From: a bacterium
Lineage (GTDB): Bacteria; Patescibacteriota; Minisyncoccia; Minisyncoccales; PEYH01
DNA length: 40,732 nt
Reading direction: 5' to 3'
Assembly: GCA_021158195.1 (NCBI GenBank)
Contig: JAGGVA010000023.1
Coordinates: 1 to 40,732 of the forward strand
The position numbers and the translations under genes are program-made. The stretch's first letter is position 1. Each line of letters opens with the position of its first letter. Of the stretch, positions 8,398 through 16,200 are shown piece by piece. The notes under the pieces are model-generated. The model had not been told where the DNA came from. It searched no databases and saw nothing but the letters and a program-made list of their open reading frames with translations.

Positions 8398-9714
8398 TTA
8401 TTCTCGGAAGAGGAGGTTAATTGTCTTTATTAAAATATACAGGTCCAAAATTAAGGATCTGTTTTTAATGTAATAAAGATCATATTCTAATTTTTGAAAG
8501 GTGTCTTCGATTGAGCGGGCATATCGAAATTTAATTTGTGCCCAGCCGGTAAAGCCGGGCTTGATAATGTGGCGTAGGTTGTAAAAAGGAATCTTTTTCT
8601 CTAGTTCTTTCACAAATTCAGGGCGTTCAGGTCTTGGTCCTACAAAAGAAATGTCTCCCTTTAAAATGTTTATCATTTGAGGCAGTTCGTCCAGATGGGT
8701 TTTTCTTAAAAATCTTCCTACTTTTGTAATACGAGGGTCGTTTTCTTGAGCCCATACCACAACAGATTTCTCAGCATCGGGAATCATTGATCGGAATTTA
8801 TAAATATAGAATTCTTTTAGGTTTTTGCCGACACGTTTTTGTTTATAAAAAATAGGGCCTCTATCTTCTAACTTAATCGAAAGTGATATCAGCAAACTCA
8901 AAGGGAGGGAGATAATAATAAAAATTATTGCCAAAAGTATATCGATTAATCTCTTTATTTTGTCAACAAACAGTTTTTCACCCTCTTTTAGATTATTCAT
9001 AAACCAACCATAATCTATATGATTAATTGGGATTTTTTGAAATATGCTCTCATAGGCAAAATAAAAATCCCAGATATCTATACCCCTTGAAAGCAAGAAG
9101 TAAAGCATTCTTTGCGAGCCCAACGAAAAATTTCTTTTGTCTAATACAATAATATGAATTTTATTTTTAGAAATGAGGTTTTTGACAGTTTCCGCATCCC
9201 AAGATTTGAGAGTGGCAACAATAGAGTACCCAAACTGAGGAGAACTTTTGAGTGTTTTTATAAAATTTTCTATTTCTTCTCCTGCCCCCACAACAAGGAT
9301 ATTTTTCTTAAAATAAGATTTCCATATTTGAGCCAAAAAAAATCGCCAAAGAAGGACAAATAGTAAAAAGATTGTTCCAAATATCAATAGATTTGTTTTT
9401 GGAGCAATACCGAAGAATGGAGTCAAATAGAAAAAAACCACAGAAAGGATGCCTGCTACCAAAAAAGCAACAAGTGTTTGTTTTATAATGAGATATCGAG
9501 TTTTTAATTTTTCCAGTTGATAAAAACCAAAAAGAAAAAAGATAAGAAGCCAAACGGGCAGAATAAAGGTGAAAGGGAGTATATGTTGAGATAAAGCCGA
9601 CGGAATCTCCTGTTTTTGAAAATTTAAGATTATTGTTATAATTAAAGCGGAGTAGTATAAAATTATATCTCCTAAAAAAAGAAGAGTTTGCCTTAAATGG
9701 ATAGTTTTTTTCAT
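8398..9714 (-). CDS. Polyprenyl-phosphate sugar-1-phosphate transferase (WbaP/WcaJ-like initiating enzyme)
   Basis: The product has 438 residues. Four N-terminal membrane helices (about 10-130) precede a CoA-binding-like Rossmann segment with NILVVGAGEEIENF (138-151). A further helix (253-278) leads into the catalytic domain: KLEDRGPIFYKQKRVG (281-296), FYIYKFRSM (302-310), DELPQMINILKGDISFVGPR (342-361). This is the bacterial sugar transferase (PF02397) signature. The enzyme loads the first sugar phosphate onto undecaprenyl phosphate at the inner membrane face, starting repeat-unit assembly. It is convergent with the GT4 genes and divergent, by 38 nt, from the Wzy-like gene. The sugar (often glucose or galactose) is not determined. 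Confidence 0.92.
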   Translation of the reverse strand: MKKTIHLRQTLLFLGDIILYYSALIITIILNFQKQEIPSALSQHILPFTFILPVWLLIFFLFGFYQLEKLKTRYLIIKQTLVAFLVAGILSVVFFYLTPFFGIAPKTNLLIFGTIFLLFVLLWRFFLAQIWKSYFKKNILVVGAGEEIENFIKTLKSSPQFGYSIVATLKSWDAETVKNLISKNKIHIIVLDKRNFSLGSQRMLYFLLSRGIDIWDFYFAYESIFQKIPINHIDYGWFMNNLKEGEKLFVDKIKRLIDILLAIIFIIISLPLSLLISLSIKLEDRGPIFYKQKRVGKNLKEFYIYKFRSMIPDAEKSVVVWAQENDPRITKVGRFLRKTHLDELPQMINILKGDISFVGPRPERPEFVKELEKKIPFYNLRHIIKPGFTGWAQIKFRYARSIEDTFQKLEYDLYYIKNRSLILDLYILIKTINLLFRE

Positions 9715-9752
9715 TATTGTGATTTTATTCTAAAAATCTTAATAATTCAACT

Positions 9753-11801
9753 ATGAATCTTTTCAAATTCAGACCGAGAGACATTTTTTATTTTTTTAAG
9801 AAAATAGGCGTGGAGAAAATTCTTTCTTCGATTATCTTCTGGGGCATTGCTCTTATTCTTTTGGTCCCTTTTATTTTTGACGGAGGTCTTTATTTTCCCT
9901 TTATCACAGGAAAGGCCTTTTATGTAATGGCTTTATCAGAGATTATTTTCTGTCTCTGGGCAATTCTGGCAATTTTTTATCCAAAATACAGGCCTAAAAA
10001 AAATTGTTTAACAATTGCAGTTGCGCTTTACTTTTTGGCTTATTTTTTGGCTACGATCTTTGGGGTAAATTTTCATCATAGTTTCTGGGGAAAATTTGAA
10101 AGGATGGGCGGTTTTGTTTTTTTAGTGCACCTATTTCTTTTCTTTTTGGTGATTGTATCTTTTCTCAAAACTCGCAGACAGTGGATGCAACTTGTTTTTA
10201 TAACCTCTTTTTTGGGAGCGACTATTGGTCTGTTAAATTTTGTTGAGAAATTTTTTGGTGTAACAGTTATTGCTGGAGATAAGAGCGGTCTTTCTTTTGG
10301 CAACGACTCTTTTTTGGCAACATATTTATTAATGGCTCTTTTTTTCTCCCTTATTATTTTTCTGGAAAAACCAAAAGAAAGGTTGTTCTTTTTAATGAAT
10401 AGAAATGATTATCGGTTTGTAGGAGGGCTTTTTACTCTTGCCACAGGATTAGGGCTCTTTTTTACTGGCGGAAGGGCGGCAAAGATTTCGGCTCTTTTTG
10501 GAGTTTTTTTAATATATCTTTTTTACCTCGCATTTTATGAGCAAGAAAAAAATTTAAATAGAGTAGGAAGGGTGATTTTGGTTCTGGTATTAATTACGAC
10601 GGTGATTTTGGTAATAGACCTGTTAATTCCAAACAGTTTTGCTCAGAACATTTTAAGCATTTACACCACTAGGGCTCGTTCGGCCGTTTGGACTACTTCT
10701 TGGGAAATGTTTAAAGAGAAACCCTTGTTTGGTTGGGGCCCGGAAAATTTTGAGTATGGCTTTGTAAAACATTTCAATCCGAAGATGTTTTTGCCCGAAT
10801 ACGGTGGGGAAACACGTTTTGATAAAGCCCATAATGTTTTCTTTGATACTTTAATAGATGCCGGCATTTTCGGCTTAATAGCATTCATCTTAATCTATTT
10901 TTTAGTTTTTCACACTCTTTGGACAGGTTACAAAAGGGAGAAAATAACTTTTAATTTGGCGGCGGGTTTAGGTGCGTTGTTTATAAGTCATTTTTTACAA
11001 AATTTAACTGTTTTTGATACGCCGGGCACTTATGTGCTTTGGATTTTTGCTTTAGGCCTTGTGGCTTTTCTAGCAGATAAACAAGAAGATCTAATCTCTC
11101 AAAAGAAATTTCCAAAATTTTCTTTTTTAAAATTGACAATCATTATTTCTATATTGGCAGCAATGATTACTTCTTTTTACTTTTTTGTAATAAACCCTTA
11201 TCGTGCCTGTGCAACTGTACCGCTGGCCTTAAAGGAGGAAGATTCTCAAAAAAGATTAGAATTATACAAAAAAACACTAACTCTTTCGCCAATATCAAGG
11301 TATTCTATAAGGGAACATTTTGCTTTATCTAGTGCTAATCTTTACGGGGATAATTTAGTTCCGCGTTCAGAAATTGAATTTACTCTTGGGGAGTTAGAAA
11401 AGACAATCAATGAAAATCCCTATGAGGTGTTTTCCGCTTATTTTTATGGAAAGATTGTTCACGAGACAGATCTCAAAAACGATTTTCAAAAACTTGTCAA
11501 AGCAGAGAAATATTTAGAGGGGGCAATAGAAGAATGTCCCAAACTTCAATATTTATACTGGGCTCTTGCCTATATTGAAGCGGATATGAAAAAGTTTGAT
11601 GCAGCGGTAAACTTTGCCGAAAAAGCCATAGCGCTTGAGCCAAGAGTTGAACAATCGCATATAGTTGCTTTGGATATTGCTAAAGAAAAACAGGATGAAA
11701 AGTTGTTTAGGAATGTGATGGAACGTTATTTATATTATTTTCCTGAAAGAGAAAAAGAGGTTTTAAAATTGCTAAAGGATATACTTGACAAAGAAGAATA
11801 A
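9753..11801 (+). CDS. O-antigen ligase/polymerase-like membrane protein with TPR-like tail
   Basis: The product has 682 residues. About 11 hydrophobic helices fill residues 20-480. The Wzy_C/WaaL region includes FFTGGRAAKISALFGVFL (about 232-250) and a periplasm-type loop GWGPENFEYGFVKHFNP ... DKAHNVFFDTLIDAGIFG, the usual ligase signature with R, H and N residues. The C-terminal roughly 190 residues are soluble and helical, with TPR-like units (for example LYWALAYIEADMKKFDAAVNFAEKAIALEP). Such proteins polymerise or transfer undecaprenyl-linked glycans outside the membrane; the TPR part may bind a target protein or glycan. Together with the flippase and the initiating transferase this completes a Wzx/Wzy-type set. 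Polymerase or (protein) ligase cannot be told apart by sequence. Confidence 0.85.
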   Translation: MNLFKFRPRDIFYFFKKIGVEKILSSIIFWGIALILLVPFIFDGGLYFPFITGKAFYVMALSEIIFCLWAILAIFYPKYRPKKNCLTIAVALYFLAYFLATIFGVNFHHSFWGKFERMGGFVFLVHLFLFFLVIVSFLKTRRQWMQLVFITSFLGATIGLLNFVEKFFGVTVIAGDKSGLSFGNDSFLATYLLMALFFSLIIFLEKPKERLFFLMNRNDYRFVGGLFTLATGLGLFFTGGRAAKISALFGVFLIYLFYLAFYEQEKNLNRVGRVILVLVLITTVILVIDLLIPNSFAQNILSIYTTRARSAVWTTSWEMFKEKPLFGWGPENFEYGFVKHFNPKMFLPEYGGETRFDKAHNVFFDTLIDAGIFGLIAFILIYFLVFHTLWTGYKREKITFNLAAGLGALFISHFLQNLTVFDTPGTYVLWIFALGLVAFLADKQEDLISQKKFPKFSFLKLTIIISILAAMITSFYFFVINPYRACATVPLALKEEDSQKRLELYKKTLTLSPISRYSIREHFALSSANLYGDNLVPRSEIEFTLGELEKTINENPYEVFSAYFYGKIVHETDLKNDFQKLVKAEKYLEGAIEECPKLQYLYWALAYIEADMKKFDAAVNFAEKAIALEPRVEQSHIVALDIAKEKQDEKLFRNVMERYLYYFPEREKEVLKLLKDILDKEE

Positions 11802-11855
11802 AAGAGGCAAGAATATAATTGTTCCTTAAAAAATCTCAAAAGGGGTGATTGGTGA

Positions 11856-12230
11856 ATGGGTAGGAAAGTAGTGGTACTTGGGGAATGCGATCACTGCGGT
11901 ACGGAATTGATATTTGAGAAAATGCCCGATTCTAAAAGTTTTATTGCAAGAGATTCTGTTAAGATTAAGCGTTGTATAAGGTGTGGGGCGCCAGCAGTTT
12001 ATATTAAAGGTTCCGGAGTAGTAAAATGCAGTGCGGGTTGCTTCCCGTTTTTTGTAAAAGATCCAGTTATTTCTCAAGATGGAGAAGGGAAGGTGCTGAT
12101 AGGTAGGCTAGAACTTTATCAGAACCCAAAGAGTTTAAAGAAATTCTATTGTCCCAGTTGTGGTGAGCCGCTTTTACAACGTTTTCGGGTGAAAAGAGTA
12201 AGAGTTTGTGTGAAAAGAGAAAGAGCTTAG
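11856..12230 (+). CDS. Small double zinc-ribbon protein of unknown function
   Basis: The product has 124 residues and no signal peptide. Four cysteine pairs are visible: C11-x2-C14, C40-x2-C43, C58-x3-C62 and C99-x2-C102, enough for two Zn(Cys)4 ribbons. The C-terminus is strongly basic (RFRVKRVRVCVKRERA), compatible with nucleic-acid binding. AGGGGTGAT at 11841-11849 is a clear Shine-Dalgarno sequence before the ATG at 11856, and a terminator follows the stop within 10 nt, so this is a single-gene unit. Family not recognised. Codon use looks like the neighbours. Confidence 0.75.
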   Translation: MGRKVVVLGECDHCGTELIFEKMPDSKSFIARDSVKIKRCIRCGAPAVYIKGSGVVKCSAGCFPFFVKDPVISQDGEGKVLIGRLELYQNPKSLKKFYCPSCGEPLLQRFRVKRVRVCVKRERA

Positions 12231-12238
12231 TACACATA

Positions 12239-12268
12239 AGGGCTCCCCTTTGGGGAGCCCTAACTTTT
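12239..12268 (+). terminator. Rho-independent terminator after the zinc-ribbon gene
   Basis: AGGGCTCCCC and GGGGAGCCCT form a 10-bp stem with a TTT loop (12239-12261), followed by a run of Ts. Confidence 0.9.
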
Positions 12269-12297
12269 TAAGTTACTGCTCAAACTAAAGCAAAAAC

Positions 12298-12325
12298 TTG
12301 ACAAAAATTTTAATTTGAGTAAAAT
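12298..12325 (+). promoter_or_regulatory. Strong promoter of a probable small RNA
   Basis: TTGACA (12298-12303) is separated by 16 nt from TAAAAT (12320-12325). The predicted start near 12332 is followed not by a gene but by about 65 nt of structured sequence ending in a terminator. Confidence 0.75.
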
Positions 12326-12331
12326 AAGGAT

Positions 12332-12402
12332 AGTGGGTGCAGAATCCCGATCTGTGGTCGGCAAAAAGCCTCCTGGTATTTCCGGAGGCTTTTTGCTTTT
12401 TA
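12332..12402 (+). ncRNA. Candidate small structured RNA (promoter to terminator, no ORF)
   Basis: Between a near-consensus promoter and a strong terminator lies about 70 nt with no start codon leading a useful frame. Two small hairpins can form: GGG...CCC within gggtgcagaatccc, and CCGA...TCGG within ccgatctgtggtcgg. They are followed by the terminator stem GCAAAAAGCCTCC / GGAGGCTTTTTGC (12361-12396) and TTTT. It does not match 4.5S, 6S or tmRNA signatures that I can recognise. It may be a free small RNA or an attenuated leader for the gene at 12497, although a separate promoter precedes that gene. Confidence 0.5.
12361..12402 (+). terminator. Rho-independent terminator of the candidate small RNA
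   Basis: A 13-bp perfect stem, GCAAAAAGCCTCC with GGAGGCTTTTTGC, around a 10-nt loop, followed by TTTTT. Confidence 0.88.
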
Positions 12403-12404
12403 AA

Positions 12405-12444
12405 CCGCTGTAATAACATTGCCATGGCATTCTTATTACAGCGG
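12405..12444. repeat. 40-nt palindromic repeat, copy A
   Basis: The left arm is CCGCTGTAATAACATTGCC, the centre CATGG-like, and the right arm GGCATTCTTATTACAGCGG. It has two deviations from perfect symmetry (ATTC for AATG). It lies directly after the small-RNA terminator and just upstream of the PaaX/Cas2-like gene; the right arm overlaps the -35 position of that gene's probable promoter. Confidence 0.95.
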
Positions 12445-12458
12445 ATTTAAGGTATAAT
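12430..12458 (+). promoter_or_regulatory. Probable promoter of the PaaX/Cas2-like gene, overlapping palindrome A
   Basis: TATAAT lies at 12453-12458. At 17 nt spacing the -35 position is TTCTTA (12430-12435), inside the right arm of palindrome A. Protein binding to the palindrome would therefore occlude the -35 region. The leader to the ATG is about 32 nt with no clear Shine-Dalgarno sequence. Confidence 0.5.
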
Positions 12459-12496
12459 AAAATTGATAAAAGAAAAAATTAAAAGAACTTCAAACT

Positions 12497-13072
12497 ATGA
12501 GCAAATATAAATATTATTTTAGAAAACCCAAATCAGCGATTACAAAAGACATTTTAAATTTCCTTTTTATTGCGGGAGCAGTTTATGTGGCGGCATCGTC
12601 TCCCTATTTTGTTGTGAATCTTTGGAAAAATTACAGGAAATTTAAGAGATATCCTCAGAGAAAGTTTAGTGACTCTTTTCAAAATCTTCGAAGGCAAGGT
12701 TTAATAAAAATAGAAAAGAAAAATCATCAAATTTATATTTCTCTGACAGAAAAAGGGAAGGCAAAAGCAGGGTGGATGCAAATAGACGCCCTTAAAATCA
12801 AAAGACCTAAAAGATGGGATAGAAAATGGCGAATTGTTATTTTTGATATTGCCCAGCTGAAGAAAATATATCGGGAAGCCCTAAGAGGAAAACTGAAGGA
12901 GTTAGGGTTCATTCCTCTTCAGAAAAGTGTTTGGATTTATCCCTTTGATTGCAGAGACGAAATTAACCTTTTGAAAAACTTCTTTGGGCTAAGCGACAAA
13001 GAATTGAGATTAATAATTGCCCAAGAAATAGGAGATAACAAACCCTTTTTAAAACACTTTAATCTTAAATAG
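12497..13072 (+). CDS. PaaX-like winged-helix / Cas2-like domain protein
   Basis: The product has 191 residues. Residues about 13-90 form a winged-helix DNA-binding domain (FSDSFQNLRRQGLIKIEKK, then ISLTEKGK). Residues about 108-185 match the Cas2-like ferredoxin fold of PaaX C-termini: WRIVIFDI with Asp117 at the end of strand 1, then LRGKLKELGFIPLQKSVWIYP (130-149), the GF...QKSV signature shared with Cas2. In CRISPR Cas2 the equivalent strand-1 Asp is the proposed catalytic or metal-binding residue; in PaaX the fold is regulatory. There are no cas1, CRISPR repeats or phenylacetate genes nearby. The gene is bracketed by palindromes A and B, with B starting directly at the stop codon. A repeat-binding regulator or a nuclease acting on the repeats are both possible. 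Confidence 0.8.
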   Translation: MSKYKYYFRKPKSAITKDILNFLFIAGAVYVAASSPYFVVNLWKNYRKFKRYPQRKFSDSFQNLRRQGLIKIEKKNHQIYISLTEKGKAKAGWMQIDALKIKRPKRWDRKWRIVIFDIAQLKKIYREALRGKLKELGFIPLQKSVWIYPFDCRDEINLLKNFFGLSDKELRLIIAQEIGDNKPFLKHFNLK

Positions 13073-13110
13073 CGCTGTAATAACATTGCCATGGCATTCT
13101 TATTACAGCG
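13073..13110. repeat. Palindromic repeat, copy B (38 of 40 nt)
   Basis: Starts immediately after the TAG of the PaaX/Cas2-like gene. It carries the same asymmetric right arm as copy A (GGCATTCTTATTACAGCG). The 3' flank gcggtttggttctttat resembles that of copy C (gcggtttggtttttcct), giving a short T-rich tract. Confidence 0.95.
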
Positions 13111-13241
13111 GTTTGGTTCTTTATATTTTGTTAGTTTTGTAAAATTATTAGAGCAAATTAACAATGAGTTTTTTAAATTTTTTTAAAAAAATAAAAAATG
13201 ATATTATGAATAAAAAGAATTAAATTATCCTTATATCTTAT

Positions 13242-16200
13242 ATGGATCAAATATTTCCTCCTAAAAAAAGAATCATTGATACCTCCCCCAAGAAGTTAGT
13301 TAAGATTATAGGAATCATTTTAATTGTTTGCCTTTTACTTGGTTTTGGTTATTACTTCTTTCAACAGAGGCAGAAGAGTCAAATTATCGAAGGGCGATTT
13401 GAGATTGTTCCTACTCTTTCAGACGATGCAGGCATTGATCCAGAAACTTCTTTTATTCTTTTAAGTTCGGAAGATATAGCAATAAAAAGGCTAAAGAGAA
13501 TGATCAAGTTTCAACCCTCAATAGATTTTGAGATTAGAAAAGTAAGCAAGGCAGCAAAAGGAGATTTTTTAAATCAAGTTTTGGCTGCCGGAAGCAAAGA
13601 AGATTCAAAAGTTTTTAAATTTGAGATCAAGCCCAAAAAACCATTGGAGATAAACACAATATACAAAATAGTTCTTAGTAAAGATTATGTAGAAAGGGAG
13701 TACAGTTGGGCCTATCAAGTTAAAGCTCCGTTTCAGGTTATTGCTACCCATCCGGGTGATAAAAAAACAAATGTTCCGTTAAATTCAGGAATAGAAATTA
13801 CTTTAAATAGAGAGGGTTTTGTAGATATAGAGAAATATTTCTCTATTTTGCCAAAAACAGAAGGAATAATTAAATCGGTAGGAAATAAAATAATTTTTAT
13901 CCCCCAAAAACTTTTACCAGAGACAGTTTATACAGTGACTCTTAAAAAAGGGCTAAAGGTTAAGGGCAGCAAAGATACTCTAAACAAGGATTACACTTTT
14001 CAATTTGAAACAGGAAAAGAATACTATTCGTCACAATTTCCCTATTTAAGTTTTAATAATGATTTTTTGATTTTTCCCTCACAGACATTTCCAAGGATTA
14101 CCGTTTATTGTAATGAAATAAATTCTCAAGAAATTGAAGCAGAAGTATATAAATTTTCTAGTCCAGAAGAATTTTTAGAGTCATATCAAAATAGCAGAGA
14201 TTGGTCTTTAGGGTGGACTTATTATTATCGTCGGAAAGGAGCCTTTTATAATCCAAAAGAGGAAGAAAAGATATTTACCTTTAAACCTTTTACGGGAAAA
14301 GGGTGTGATTATTCTGCTACCATAATTATTCCAAAAAAATTGGAAAAAGGATATTATCTTTTAAATTTGCCCATTAAGTCCGACTACGGAGAAGAAAGAA
14401 AGTATCAGATATGGTTTCAGATAACGAAACCAATTGTTCATTATTCAGCCGTTACTAAAGATAATGGAATTTTTTGGCTTGCTGATTTGTCAAAAAAAGA
14501 TTTTGTAAATGGAGCCACGATTACTTATATATGTGAAGGAAAAAATTTTACTCTTGGTGTTACTAACCCGCAGGGTTTTTTTCAATTTAATGTTCCCGAA
14601 CCTTGTCGAACCCAGAAAGATAAATTTTCATCAAATTTTTTCAAGATAGAAACAAAAACCTCACTGCCTCTTTTTGTGAAAGAAGAAGATAGAGGGTCTT
14701 ATTTTCCGCATTATTATTGGCAGTCCGATTCTGAGAAGAGTAAATATTGGGGCTATATTTCATCAGACCGCCATGTTTATCGCACAAACGATGTTTTGAA
14801 ATATTGGGGAGTTGTTAAAGAAAAAAACAGCGACATAAGAAATTTTAAGGTATCGGTGGGAATTTATAAGGACTGGTGGTATTCAAGAGGTGAAGCATTA
14901 ACATCGCAAGAAGTGATTGTTTCTTCTCTTAATACCATTCGGGGCGAATTGAAGATTAAGGGAATTCAACCGGGGTATTATACATTGGCTGTTGTTGCAA
15001 ACGATGAATTAGTTGATAGTGTTCCAATTCAAATCCTAAATTACACAAAGCCCACATATCAGATAGAAGTTAATGCTTCTAAAAAAGCGGTAGTCGTTGA
15101 CGAGGTTGTTAATTTTAAAGTTAAGGCGTCATTTTTTGATGGAACCCCAGTTTCTAATTTAAGGGTCAAATATCAAGTATATAATGAGGGACATTCTGAT
15201 ACAGGTTATTTAACTCTGAATGAGTTTGGAGAGGGAGTTTTTTCATACAAATTTTCTAGAAAGAGCGAATATTCGTGGGGTTGTTATTCTTTTGCTGAAA
15301 TTACTGTTTCTCCGGCTGGATCAGAAGAGGGTGAAATTTATGGTGAGGAATCGGTCTTAGTTTTTCCCTCAACTATTTATTTGCAGGCCTTTAAAGAAAA
15401 ATTAAGTAGAGGAGTTTATAAGTTAACGGCGAAAGCAAACAAGATAAATTTTGAAGGTGTTAAGGGAGAGGATTTGGGTTTTGTTTACGAAGAATACTTG
15501 GGCGAGCCGTCAGTTAATACTCTTATAAAAGCGAATATAAATAAAATAACTTACAAAAAAGTAGAGATAGGAACATACTATGATTATATTACTAAAACCT
15601 TTCGCAAAAGATACAGATTAGAGAGGGAAGAAGAACTAGTAGATTCTATACAAGGAGAAACAGATCAAAAAGGAGAATGGTCTTTCAATTTTGATACAAG
15701 TCTCTTTCCGCTGAATGAAGAAAGTTTTTACAGAATAGATTTTATAGTTTATGACAGCAAAGGAAGATATTCTAAAGAGTCAATTTATATTTGGTCTACT
15801 TACTATGATGAATTAGAGATAATAGAAGACAAACCAAGAGGGTCTCTTACTATTAACAATGAACCGTTTAGAAAGGAGTTTGGTCAAGGAGAAGACATTG
15901 TTTTAAAGCTTAAAATTTCTGGAGAGGGAGAACCTTCCAATTCTTATATTTTGTTTTACCGCTATCAAAAGAACATTACTAAAGCAGAGATTGTTCCTTC
16001 TTTAAGTTATCAAGAAAAGTTTGCCGAGGCGTTTATTCCTACAATGGCTTATAGGGCTGTTTTCTTAAGCGCCTATGGGTTTGTAGATAGCAATGAAGTA
16101 ATAGCCTCTTTTGATGAAGAAACTCGCAGGCTATCAATAAGATTAGATAAGGATAAGGAGAATTATAGGCCGGGAGAGAATGTCGATCTAAATATTGAAG

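Noticed and set aside
12405..13110. CRISPR locus suggested by the Cas2-like protein and repeats
   Set aside because: The repeats are palindromes flanking a gene, with no regularly spaced unique spacers and no cas1; the protein has a PaaX-type winged helix.
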